A stretch of 64,000 nt of DNA from CBDESM01 sp965205165 (GTDB lineage: Bacteria; Chloroflexota; Dehalococcoidia; Bin125), in contig OZ242037.1 in the NCBI GenBank assembly GCA_965205165.1, positions 744,001-808,000 on the forward strand. The letters run 5' to 3'. A program made the translations under genes and the position numbers. This document shows, piece by piece, positions 9,377 to 16,886 of the stretch. Each line of letters starts with the position of its first letter. Positions within the stretch are counted from its first letter, which is position 1. The notes beneath the pieces are model-generated. The model worked only from the letters and a program-made list of their open reading frames with translations. It had not been told where the DNA came from and did not search any database.

Positions 9377-10561
9377 TCAGTCGGCGGCGAGGATGACGGT
9401 GCCGCCGGTGTGGGTGGCACCGAGCAGGCCGCCGTTGCCGTGGGCGACGGCGAGCTTCGCGCCATCGACTTGGGAGGTCGATTCGCCGCGCAGCTGGCGG
9501 ACGGATTCGAGCAGCAGGAAGAGCCCGCGCATGCCCGGGTGGTTGGAGGAGAGGCCGCCGCCGTCGGTGTTGAGGGTCAGGCCGGGCTGGTCGAAGGCGA
9601 GGTGGCCGTCGTCGATCCAAGAGCCGACCTCGCCCTTGGCGCAGAAGCCGAGGTCTTCGAGGCAGACGGCGACGGTGATCGAGAACGAGTCGTAGATCAT
9701 GGCGATGTCGATCTCGTCCGGGGAGACGCCGGCCTGGGCGAAGGCGGCGGGGCCGCTCTGCGCGCCGGCGGAGGTGGTGATGTCGCCGCCGTTCTCGCGG
9801 TAGGCGGTCGCCTCGCCCGCGCCGATGATCCAAACCGGCTTCTTCTTGATGTCCCGCGCGACATCGGCGGAGACGAACACGGCCGCGCCGCCGCCGTCGC
9901 TGATCATGCAGCACTCGAGCAGGTGCAGCGGGTCGGCCACGATGCGCGATTCGAGCACGTCCTCAACCGTGATTTCGTCGACCTTGACGAATTGCAGGTC
10001 GGTCATGGCCTTGACGGCTTCGGGGTTGCGCATCGCGTGCTTGCGGGTGGCGACGGAGATCTGGGCGAGCTGCTCGGTGGTGGTGCCGTAGTCGTGCATG
10101 TGGCGGTGGGCGACCATCGCGTAGTTGGAGATCAGGGTGGAGCCGTAGGGGGCCTCCATGTTCTGCATCCAGGAGGCGCCGCCGCGGCCGAGGCCGCCGG
10201 TGCCGATCGGCACGCGGTTGGAGGCGGCGGTCGAGCCGTAGGTGGTGACGGCGACGTTGACGCGCCCGGCGGCGATGTCGCGGAGCGCGTGCGAGGCGTG
10301 GAACTCGTAGGAGGAGCCGCCGACCTGGGTGGTGTCGATCATCGCGGGCTTGATGCCGAGGTAGGCCGCGAGGCCGAGCCCGCCGCCGCCCTCGCCGTCC
10401 AGCGCGTCGTAGAGCCCGTCCACGTCGGACCAGGCCAGGCCGGCGTCGTCCAGCGCGCGCTTCATCGACTCCGCCTTGATCTGCATCGCGGAGACGCCGG
10501 GCGCGACGCGCAGGGGATATTCGTGGATGCCGGCGATCGCGGCGATGCGTTCCTGTGCCAT
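9377..10561 (-). CDS. SCP-x-like thiolase family protein
   Basis: 394 residues, the usual length of the thiolase-fold lipid-transfer/acetyl-CoA acetyltransferase-like family that often works with a DUF35 OB-fold partner. Where a classical thiolase has its nucleophilic Cys, this protein reads GGSSYEFH (residues 81-88). The second catalytic Cys block is replaced by HGNGG near the C-terminus, while an N-H-P-G block keeps the His. Both catalytic cysteines therefore seem absent, as in many SCP-x-like members, so aldol or retro-aldol chemistry on acyl-CoA, or a non-thiolase role, is as likely as beta-ketothiolysis. No DUF35 gene is adjacent. The gene is divergent from the phosphoesterase at 10676, with 114 bases between them. 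Confidence 0.85.
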   Translation of the reverse strand: MAQERIAAIAGIHEYPLRVAPGVSAMQIKAESMKRALDDAGLAWSDVDGLYDALDGEGGGGLGLAAYLGIKPAMIDTTQVGGSSYEFHASHALRDIAAGRVNVAVTTYGSTAASNRVPIGTGGLGRGGASWMQNMEAPYGSTLISNYAMVAHRHMHDYGTTTEQLAQISVATRKHAMRNPEAVKAMTDLQFVKVDEITVEDVLESRIVADPLHLLECCMISDGGGAAVFVSADVARDIKKKPVWIIGAGEATAYRENGGDITTSAGAQSGPAAFAQAGVSPDEIDIAMIYDSFSITVAVCLEDLGFCAKGEVGSWIDDGHLAFDQPGLTLNTDGGGLSSNHPGMRGLFLLLESVRQLRGESTSQVDGAKLAVAHGNGGLLGATHTGGTVILAAD

Positions 10562-10675
10562 GGGCGGGCCTCCTCCGTCGATGCCGGCATCGGCGTCAAG
10601 TACGGGCGGATGCTAGCAAGGCGGGGGCGGCGGGCGGAGCAGGGCCGTTCCGCCAGCGCCTGTAGGCTGCGGGTC

Positions 10676-11335
10676 ATGCGCATCGGCCTGATCTCGGACA
10701 CGCACCTGCCGCAGCTGATTCATTCGCTGGACGACTTGGGCCCGGAGGCCGGCGAAGCGCTGCGCGGCGCGGACCTGATCCTGCACGGCGGCGACATCAC
10801 GGTGCCCTCGGTGCTGGATTGGTGCGCGCAGTTCGCGCCGGTGCTCGCGGTGCGCGGCAACAACGACATCTTCGAGGACCCGCGGATGGCGGAGCTGCAG
10901 TTCGTCGACGCCGCCGGCGCGCGGATCGGAATGGCGCACGAGCTGCGCCCGGAGACGCGCCCGATCGCGGAGATCCTGGCCTCCTCGCTCGACGGCGAGC
11001 AGGTGGACATCCTGATCGGCGGGGACACCCACGTCGAGCGGATCGAGTACCGCGACGGGGTGCTGCTGATCAATCCGGGCAGCCCGACGCTGCCGCACCA
11101 CCTCTCGATGCGCTGGGGCTCGATCGGCATCCTCACGGTCGAGGCGGATCGCTGGGAGGCGGAGATCGTGGCGCTGGGCCCGTCGCCCGGCCTGCGCAAT
11201 CCGACCGTGGCGCAGCACGCGGTGATCGAGCGCGGCGCGGTCACCGCCGCATCGCGCGCCGGCGCCGCGCTGGAACCGGCGCATTTCCTGCGTCCGCCGC
11301 ACGAACGCGCGGCGCTCGCAGCCGCGGCGTCATAG
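10676..11335 (+). CDS. YfcE/MJ0936-type metallophosphoesterase
   Basis: 219 residues with the calcineurin-like metal site in order: D-T-H at residues 8-10, G-G-D around 41, G-N-N-D around 60 and G-G-D-T-H in the middle. Proteins of this group hydrolyse phosphodiesters with two divalent metals; the physiological substrate is unknown. A longer tail (about 50 residues, rich in Ala and Arg) extends past the usual 160-170 residue core. The stop codon overlaps the AGGAGG ribosome binding site of the next gene, so the two are co-transcribed and probably translationally coupled. Confidence 0.85.
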   Translation: MRIGLISDTHLPQLIHSLDDLGPEAGEALRGADLILHGGDITVPSVLDWCAQFAPVLAVRGNNDIFEDPRMAELQFVDAAGARIGMAHELRPETRPIAEILASSLDGEQVDILIGGDTHVERIEYRDGVLLINPGSPTLPHHLSMRWGSIGILTVEADRWEAEIVALGPSPGLRNPTVAQHAVIERGAVTAASRAGAALEPAHFLRPPHERAALAAAAS

Positions 11336-11346
11336 GAGGCGGCACG

Positions 11347-12144
11347 ATGGACTTGGAACTCGCGGGCAAGAAGGCGCTGGTCACCGGCGGCAGCCGGGGC
11401 ATCGGCAAGGCCATCGCGGCGGTGCTCGCCGCCGAGGGCTGCGAAGTCGCGATCGCGGCCCGCGACCCGCAGCGCCTGGCCGCTGCCGCCGCCGAGATCG
11501 GCGGTCCGGCCGGACCGGTGCGCCATTTCTCCTACGAAGCATCCTCGGACGAGTCGGTGCGGGCGATGGTCTCGGCCGCCGCGGAGGCGATGGGCGGGCT
11601 GGAGATCCTGGTCAACAACGCCGCCTCGCCGGGTTCGGTGCACGGCCCCAAGCCGCTGGCGGAGCTGACCGACGAGATCGTGCTGCCCGACCTCGAGGTG
11701 AAGGTGCTGGGCTACATCCGCGCCTCGCGGGAGGCCGCGCCGTACATGCGCGCCGCGGGCTGGGGGCGGATCATCAACGTGAGCGGCCTCGCCGCGCGGA
11801 GCTCCGGCAACACGGTCGGCAGCATCCGCAACGTGTCCGTCGCCGCGCTGACCAAGAACCTCGCCGACGAGCTGGGCCCGGACGGGATCAACGTCACGGT
11901 CGTGCATCCGGGCCTGACGGTGACGGAGGCAACGCCGGAACGGATCTCGGGCACGGCGCGCGCGCAGGGGATCTCGGAGGACGAGGCGGAGGCCCGGATG
12001 GCCGCGCTGAACTCGTCGCGCCGCCTGATCACGTCGGAAAACATCGCCGACGTGGTCGCGTTCCTCGCCAGCCCGAAATCGGTCGCGATCAACGGCGACA
12101 CCATCGCCGCCGGCGGCGGCGTGGGCCGCGCCATCCACTACTGA
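11347..12144 (+). CDS. Short-chain dehydrogenase/reductase with atypical active site
   Basis: 265 residues with a Rossmann fold: TGGSRGIG cofactor motif at residues 13-20, NNA at 90-92 and the catalytic Ser region INVSG near 143-147. Where the family has Y-x-x-x-K, this protein reads RNVSV (161-165), so both the catalytic Tyr and Lys are missing. The fold and cofactor loop are otherwise normal, and I recall a subset of SDRs sharing this R-N-V-x-V variant. The gene follows the phosphoesterase behind AGGAGG at 11334-11339. It may bind NAD(P) without classical SDR chemistry, or use other residues. Substrate unknown. Confidence 0.85.
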   Translation: MDLELAGKKALVTGGSRGIGKAIAAVLAAEGCEVAIAARDPQRLAAAAAEIGGPAGPVRHFSYEASSDESVRAMVSAAAEAMGGLEILVNNAASPGSVHGPKPLAELTDEIVLPDLEVKVLGYIRASREAAPYMRAAGWGRIINVSGLAARSSGNTVGSIRNVSVAALTKNLADELGPDGINVTVVHPGLTVTEATPERISGTARAQGISEDEAEARMAALNSSRRLITSENIADVVAFLASPKSVAINGDTIAAGGGVGRAIHY

Positions 12145-12163
12145 TCACCGCTGATTAGCGCCC

Positions 12164-12604
12164 CTATCCGGGCCGCAGCCCGCTGCGGTCGGGCACGATC
12201 TCGGTCAGGATGCCCGCCGCCGACTTGGGGTGGAAGAACGACGCGGTGATCTCCTCGATCGGCCCGCCGAAATCGATGTAGCGCAGCCCCCGCTCAATGA
12301 ACAGCTTGGTGTCCTCGACCACGTCGGTCGAGCCGTAGCCGAGATGGTGCAGCCCGGCCCCGCGCCGCTCCAGGAACTTGCCGATCCCCGACTGATTGTC
12401 ATCCGGCAGCAGGATCTCGATCCGCGTCTCGCCGAGATTGACCTTGACGAAGAAGATCTTGGTCCGCTCAGGCGCGAAATACCCCCCCTTGGGAAACGGC
12501 GTCCGCTCCTCGTCGTAGGCCAGCCCCAGCCGGTCGACCAGCACCTCCCCCGCCTCGTCCAAGTCGTGCGCCACGATCCCCACATGGTCCAGCGAAATGA
12601 TCAC
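12164..12604 (-). CDS. VOC protein, methylmalonyl-CoA epimerase-like
   Basis: 146 residues forming one vicinal-oxygen-chelate domain pair, as in methylmalonyl-CoA epimerase. Candidate metal ligands are His in L-D-H-V-G near residue 7, His in H-H-L-G-Y in the middle and Glu in L-T-E-I-V near the end. Epimerases of this size interconvert (2R)- and (2S)-methylmalonyl-CoA, but no mutase gene is nearby, so another VOC reaction is possible. It converges on the SDR (19 bases apart) and diverges from the first Uma2 gene. Confidence 0.8.
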   Translation of the reverse strand: MIISLDHVGIVAHDLDEAGEVLVDRLGLAYDEERTPFPKGGYFAPERTKIFFVKVNLGETRIEILLPDDNQSGIGKFLERRGAGLHHLGYGSTDVVEDTKLFIERGLRYIDFGGPIEEITASFFHPKSAAGILTEIVPDRSGLRPG

Positions 12605-12702
12605 GTCCCCCTCCGTTCAAGCCCCCGCAGGCTAACGCTCGCCGCAGCGCACGGCGCGCAACCAGTCGATTCCCGTACCCTGTGAACCGAACGGAGACGG
12701 CA

Positions 12703-13395
12703 ATGACCACAGCCGAAGCAGTCGCGGAGCGCCCGCCGGCCGCCCCTCAGCCGGCAGCGGAGCCGGTCGAAGAGCGCCCCCGCGACTGGCTGCCCTGCGG
12801 CGCATCCGTCGCCACCTACACCTTCTCCGAAGACTGCGAGATCACCGACGATTTCCTCCGCAAACTCGGCGAGGAGCGCCCGGAACTGCTCTTCGAGGTG
12901 AGCGCCCGGGGAGACTTGGTCGTCACCATGGCCGCTGGCGACCGCGGCGCCCAGATCGGCACCAGATCGGGGCGCCAGATCGACGAGTGGTCAGAAATCA
13001 TCGACGACGGCGTAACCCGCGACAGCTCCGGCGGCTTCGAGTTCGAGACCCCCCTCGGCATCGCCAAGCGCCAGCCCGACGTCTCCTGGATCAGCAGCGA
13101 GCGCTACGACGCGCTCACGCCAGAGGAGCGCCGCCGCGACTACTGGCCAACCGTCCCGGAATTCGTGATCGAGGTCGTCTCCCCAAGCGATCGGCTCTCG
13201 CAGCAGCACGAGAAAATGGCCGAATGGATGCAGGGCGGCGTCTCCGTAGGCTGGCTCGTCGACCCCTTCGAGGAGGAAGTCCACATCTACCGCCCCGACG
13301 CCGAAACCGAGCTCCACCAGCGACCCGCCAACCTGGAAGTCGGCCCCGAACTCCCCGGCCTCACCATCAGCTTCGCCAGAATCTGGGCCGACTGA
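12703..13395 (+). CDS. Uma2-family PD-(D/E)XK protein, copy A
   Basis: 230 residues of the Uma2 (DUF820) putative restriction-endonuclease-like family. The signature Q-P-D-V-S-W, then P-E-F-V-I-E-V-x-S-P-S-D, then a Lys in H-E-K-M form the PD-(D/E)XK core. An upstream in-frame ATG at 12682 exists, but the start here matches copy B and has GGAGA just upstream. Uma2 proteins are expanded in Chloroflexota and Cyanobacteria; their role is unproven. First of three tandem paralogues. Copy A differs from B mainly in a short stretch around residues 85-105. Confidence 0.85.
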   Translation: MTTAEAVAERPPAAPQPAAEPVEERPRDWLPCGASVATYTFSEDCEITDDFLRKLGEERPELLFEVSARGDLVVTMAAGDRGAQIGTRSGRQIDEWSEIIDDGVTRDSSGGFEFETPLGIAKRQPDVSWISSERYDALTPEERRRDYWPTVPEFVIEVVSPSDRLSQQHEKMAEWMQGGVSVGWLVDPFEEEVHIYRPDAETELHQRPANLEVGPELPGLTISFARIWAD

Positions 13396-13433
13396 TGGTC
13401 ACCGCGCAAGCCCCCGAACGGAGCCGGAAATGA
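13395..13433 (+). pseudogene. Remnant of the start of a Uma2 copy-C-like gene
   Basis: The stop of copy A overlaps an ATG (TGATG) that opens a 12-codon frame, MVTAQAPERSRK, ending in a stop that overlaps the ATG of copy B. Copy C begins in the same arrangement with MVTAEAP. The small frame is best read as the first codons of a copy-C-like gene, cut off when the A/B unit duplicated. It is unlikely to be a functional peptide. Confidence 0.65.
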
Positions 13434-14110
13434 CCACAGCCGAAGCAGTCGCGGAGCGCCCACCGGCCGCCCCTCAGCCGGCCGAAGAGTGCCTCCGCGA
13501 CTGGCTGCCCTGCGGCGCATCCGTCGCCACCTACACCTTCTCCGAAGATTGCGAGATCACCGACGAATTCCTCCGCAAACTCGGCGAGGAGCGCCCCGAA
13601 CTGCTCTTCGAGGTGAGCGCCCGGGGAGACTTGGTCGTCACCATGGCCGCCGGCGACCGCGGCTCGGAGATCGGCAGCGAGTTCGGGCGGATCGTCGGCA
13701 ACTGGACGGTCGAGCCGGGCTACGGGGTCACCCGCGAGAGCTCGGGCGGCTATCAGTTCGAGACCCCCCTCGGCATCGCCAAGCGCCAGCCCGACGTCTC
13801 TTGGATCAGCAGCGAGCGCTACGACGCGCTCACGCCGGAGGAGCGCCGCCGCGACTACTGGCCAACCGTCCCGGAATTCGTCATCGAGGTCGTCTCCCCA
13901 AGCGATCGGCTCTCGCAGCAGCACGAGAAAATGGCCGAATGGATGCAAGGCGGCATCTCCGTCGGCTGGCTCGTCGATCCCTTCGAGGAGGAAGTCCACA
14001 TCTACCGCCCCGACGCCGATATCGAGCTCCACCAGCGCCCCGCACAGCTCGAAGTCGGCCCCGAACTCCCCGGCCTCACCATCAGCTTCGCTAGAATCTG
14101 GGCCGGCTGA
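13430..14110 (+). CDS. Uma2-family PD-(D/E)XK protein, copy B
   Basis: 226 residues, nearly identical to copy A over most of its length, with the same Q-P-D-V-S-W, V-I-E-V-V-S-P-S-D and downstream Lys motifs. A segment around residues 75-95 differs from A. The stop overlaps the ATG of copy C by one base (TGATG), so B and C should be translationally coupled. Function is that of the Uma2 family, presumed nuclease, unproven. Confidence 0.85.
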   Translation: MTTAEAVAERPPAAPQPAEECLRDWLPCGASVATYTFSEDCEITDEFLRKLGEERPELLFEVSARGDLVVTMAAGDRGSEIGSEFGRIVGNWTVEPGYGVTRESSGGYQFETPLGIAKRQPDVSWISSERYDALTPEERRRDYWPTVPEFVIEVVSPSDRLSQQHEKMAEWMQGGISVGWLVDPFEEEVHIYRPDADIELHQRPAQLEVGPELPGLTISFARIWAG

Positions 14111-14772
14111 TGGTCACCGCAGAAGCCCCCGCCAAGCGCCCGCAGCCCGCGGCTCAACCCGTCCTGGACCTCCAGCTGCCCCCCTGCATCGGCGTCGTCC
14201 GGGTCGAACCCGCCGACGACTTCCAGATCACCGACGACCTGCTCCGCGACCTCCACGACCAACACCCGGGCTTCCTCTTCGAGCTGAGCCCCGAGGGAGA
14301 GATGGTGATCACCATGCCCGCAGGCGGTGGATCGTCCGAAATCGGCGGCGACTGCTATGTCCAAACTTGGACTTGGGACCGCGCCGGCCCCCTCGGCGTC
14401 ACCAGAGAGAGCTCCGGCGGCTACGAACCGATCCCGGGCGTGAAGTACGCCCCCGACGTCAGCTGGATCAGCCGCGAACGGGCTGAATCCCTCGGCCCCC
14501 GGAACCAGCGCCCCGATTACTGGCCCGTCGCGCCCGAATTCGTGATCGAAGTCCAGTCCCCCTCCGACCGCCGTTCGCAGCAAGAGGAAAAGATGGAGCA
14601 CTGGATCGAACTCGGCGTCTCCGTCGGCCTCCTCGTCGACCCCTTCGACAAGCAGATCCTCGTCTATCGCCCCGGCAGCGACGTCGAAACCCTCAACCGC
14701 CCCGCCAGCCTCGAAGTCGGCCCCGAACTCCCGGGCCTCACCCTCGATTTCACCCGCATCTGGGCCGGCTGA
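14110..14772 (+). CDS. Uma2-family PD-(D/E)XK protein, copy C
   Basis: 220 residues, a more diverged paralogue (for example I-E-V-Q-S-P-S-D and H-W-I-E-L-G in place of the copy A/B sequences), with the nuclease-like P-D...E...K core preserved. It starts inside the stop of copy B and ends four bases before the convergent enoyl-CoA hydratase gene. Probably the oldest partner in the array. Confidence 0.85.
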   Translation: MVTAEAPAKRPQPAAQPVLDLQLPPCIGVVRVEPADDFQITDDLLRDLHDQHPGFLFELSPEGEMVITMPAGGGSSEIGGDCYVQTWTWDRAGPLGVTRESSGGYEPIPGVKYAPDVSWISRERAESLGPRNQRPDYWPVAPEFVIEVQSPSDRRSQQEEKMEHWIELGVSVGLLVDPFDKQILVYRPGSDVETLNRPASLEVGPELPGLTLDFTRIWAG

Positions 14773-14775
14773 CGC

Positions 14776-15570
14776 CTACTCCCCCGTGAACGCCGGCTTG
14801 CGGCGCTCGGCGAACGAGGCCTTCGACTCGGCCACGTCGTGCGGCGCGCGCGTCGCGTGCGAAATCGAGACGATCTCGTTTCGCAGGCCCTCTTCCAGCG
14901 GCACGCTGAGGTTGCGCTGCATCACCCGCTTGGCCGAGCGCGCCGCCATCGGCGGCCAGAATGCGATCTCCGCCGCCTTCGCACGCGCCGCCGGCATCAG
15001 CTCCTCGTGCGGCACCACCCGGTTCAGCAGCCCGATCGCCGCCGCCTCGTCCGACTCGATGAAGCGCGAGCTGAGCACCAGATCCGCCGCCCGCGCGTAG
15101 CCCACGATCCGCGGCAGGAACCAAGTCATCCCCGCGTCCGGCGACAGCGAACGCTCCAGGAACACCGTCTTGAACCGCGCCTGCTCCGAGCCGATCCGCA
15201 GGTCGCAGGCCAGCGCCAGCGACATCCCCGCCCCCGCCGCCACCCCGTTCACCGCCGCGATCGTCGGCTTGTCCAGCTCCCCGAAGGCCAGCGCCTGCGC
15301 GCCCACCCAGCCCAGCTCGTCCATCCGCTCGTTCTGCGACTCCCGCGGCGCTTCCCCCGGCCGCGCCGTCAGGTCCGCCCCCGAGCAGAAGCCGCGACCC
15401 GCCCCCGTCACGATCACCACCCGCACGTCGTCGTCCCCGCGCAGCTCCGCCGCCGCGCTCACCATCTCGTCGTGCAGCGGGCGCGACAGCGCGTTCAACT
15501 TCTCCGGACGGTCCAGCGTGATCGTCCCGATGTGATCCGCGATCTCGATCCGCAGGTGCTGGTAGGTCAT
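14776..15570 (-). CDS. Enoyl-CoA hydratase/isomerase family protein
   Basis: 264 residues of the crotonase fold. Visible are the CoA-binding G-F-C-S-G-A-D-L near residue 70, the oxyanion-hole stretch G-V-A-A-G-A-G-M-S-L-A-L-A-C-D-L and L-S-P-D-A-G around 140-145. The Asp in the last motif, where hydratases carry Glu, points to a PaaG-like isomerase or related activity. It is transcribed after tag with a 23-base gap. The exact substrate cannot be read from sequence. Confidence 0.85.
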   Translation of the reverse strand: MTYQHLRIEIADHIGTITLDRPEKLNALSRPLHDEMVSAAAELRGDDDVRVVIVTGAGRGFCSGADLTARPGEAPRESQNERMDELGWVGAQALAFGELDKPTIAAVNGVAAGAGMSLALACDLRIGSEQARFKTVFLERSLSPDAGMTWFLPRIVGYARAADLVLSSRFIESDEAAAIGLLNRVVPHEELMPAARAKAAEIAFWPPMAARSAKRVMQRNLSVPLEEGLRNEIVSISHATRAPHDVAESKASFAERRKPAFTGE

Positions 15571-15593
15571 GGCCGCCTCCGTTCCCCCGCAGG

Positions 15594-16202
15594 CTACCCG
15601 CCCGCGCCGATCAGCGGCGACCGCAGCGCCTCCACCTCCACGCGCCGGAAGCAGCCCGCCGAATGATCGTTCACGATCCCCGCCGCCTGCATGAACGCGT
15701 AGACGATCGTCGGCCCCACGAATCGGAAGCCCAGCGACTTCAGCTCGCGCGACAGCGCCCGCGAACCCGCCGTCTGCGCCGGTACCTCCCCCGGCTCCCG
15801 CGCCGGCTCCGCGTACGACCAGGCGACCTCCGGAAACGTGCGCGGATCATCCCCCACCAGCACGTGCCGGCGGAACGCCAGCGACTGCACCGCCCGCGCA
15901 TTCGCCCGCGTCGCCTCGATCTTCTGCCGGTGCCGGATGATCCGCGCATCCCCCCGCAGCCGCTCCAGATCCGCGTCGCTCAGCGCACCGATCCGCCCCA
16001 GATCCCAATCGAAGAAGACCGCCCGGTAGCCCTCCCGACGCGCCAGCACCTGCGCCCACGACAGCCCCGCCTGCGCCGCTTCCAGCGTCAGGCACTCGAA
16101 CAGCCCGCGGTCGTCCACGATCGGCACGCCCCACTCCGCATCGTGGTACGCCGCCATCGCCGCGTCCCCATCCGCCCAGGCACAGCGCTGCGCATCGACC
16201 AT
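15594..16202 (-). CDS. tag: DNA-3-methyladenine glycosylase I
   Basis: 202 residues, typical for Tag, which excises 3-methyladenine from alkylated DNA. The zinc-site residues are present: Cys in R-C-A-W near the start, His in Y-H-D-A-E-W-G and the His/Cys in V-N-D-H-S-A-G-C near the end. The G-L-S-W-A-Q-V-L motif of the helix-hairpin-helix region is also present. It is divergent from coaE with only 20 bases between the starts and probably forms an operon with the downstream crotonase gene. Confidence 0.93.
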   Translation of the reverse strand: MVDAQRCAWADGDAAMAAYHDAEWGVPIVDDRGLFECLTLEAAQAGLSWAQVLARREGYRAVFFDWDLGRIGALSDADLERLRGDARIIRHRQKIEATRANARAVQSLAFRRHVLVGDDPRTFPEVAWSYAEPAREPGEVPAQTAGSRALSRELKSLGFRFVGPTIVYAFMQAAGIVNDHSAGCFRRVEVEALRSPLIGAGG

Positions 16203-16222
16203 CTCGCCCCTACCGTACCCGC

Positions 16223-16837
16223 ATGACCTTCATCATCGGCGTCACCGGCGCCATCGCCTCCGGCAAAAGCCTGCTCTGCCAGCACCTCGCCGACAAGCAC
16301 GGCGCGCGCCACGTTGACGCCGACAAGCAAGTCCACCTCCTCTACGAACCCGGCAAGCCCGCCTACCACCGCATCATCGACCGCTTCGGCCAAGACATCC
16401 TCGCCCCCGACGGCGCAATCGACCGCAAGGCGCTCGGCGCCAAAGTCTTCGGCAAGCCCGAAGAACTGCAAGCCCTGCGCGACGCCATCGGCGACCTCGA
16501 AGCCCACTTCATCCAGCTACTCAAGGACCTTCGCGCCGGCCCCCATCAAATCGCCCTCTTCGAAGCCGTCCGCCTCATAGAAGGCCCCTACCAGCCCCTC
16601 TGCGACGAATCCTGGCTAGTCGCCACCACCGACCAAACCGCCCTCACCCGCCTCATGGCCCGCAACGACCTCACCGAACCCGAAGCCCGCCAACGCCTCT
16701 CCAGCGCCATCCCCTGGCAAGAAAGAGCCCCCAAGTCCGACCGAATCCTCCACAACAACACCACCCCCTCCGAGTTCCGAGCCCAAGCCGACGCCGCCCT
16801 AGCCGAAGCCCTTGCGGGACGAGCCAGCGCACGCTAG
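16223..16837 (+). CDS. coaE: Dephospho-CoA kinase
   Basis: 204 residues, normal for CoaE, which phosphorylates dephospho-CoA in the last step of coenzyme A synthesis. The P-loop GAIASGKS lies at residues 9-16, followed by the D-A-D stretch near 32 that contacts the substrate. A lid-like R-N-D-L-T-E-P-E-A motif occurs around residue 148. The 3' part uses many CCC/ACC codons and lacks G-rich third positions, as do neighbouring plus-strand genes. It is the last housekeeping gene before the restriction block. Confidence 0.93.
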   Translation: MTFIIGVTGAIASGKSLLCQHLADKHGARHVDADKQVHLLYEPGKPAYHRIIDRFGQDILAPDGAIDRKALGAKVFGKPEELQALRDAIGDLEAHFIQLLKDLRAGPHQIALFEAVRLIEGPYQPLCDESWLVATTDQTALTRLMARNDLTEPEARQRLSSAIPWQERAPKSDRILHNNTTPSEFRAQADAALAEALAGRASAR

Positions 16838-16886
16838 CCTTCCCTCCGCACGCCGAAAGGCGAGTGCTCGGCGGGAGGAGCGCACA

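Larger units (their letters stand above)
12687..14110 (+). repeat. Tandem duplication of a Uma2 gene unit (727-base offset)
   Basis: The sequence beginning CCGAACGGAG at 12687 recurs at 13414, 727 bases later, and the two units stay closely similar from the ribosome binding site through the end of the Uma2 coding region. The junction lies inside a short leftover frame at 13395-13433. This is a direct reading of a gene duplication that inserted copy B between copies A and C. Confidence 0.8.

Noticed and set aside
12164..12604. Firm naming as methylmalonyl-CoA epimerase
   Set aside because: No mutase gene or pathway context in the window; VOC folds of this size catalyse several reactions.
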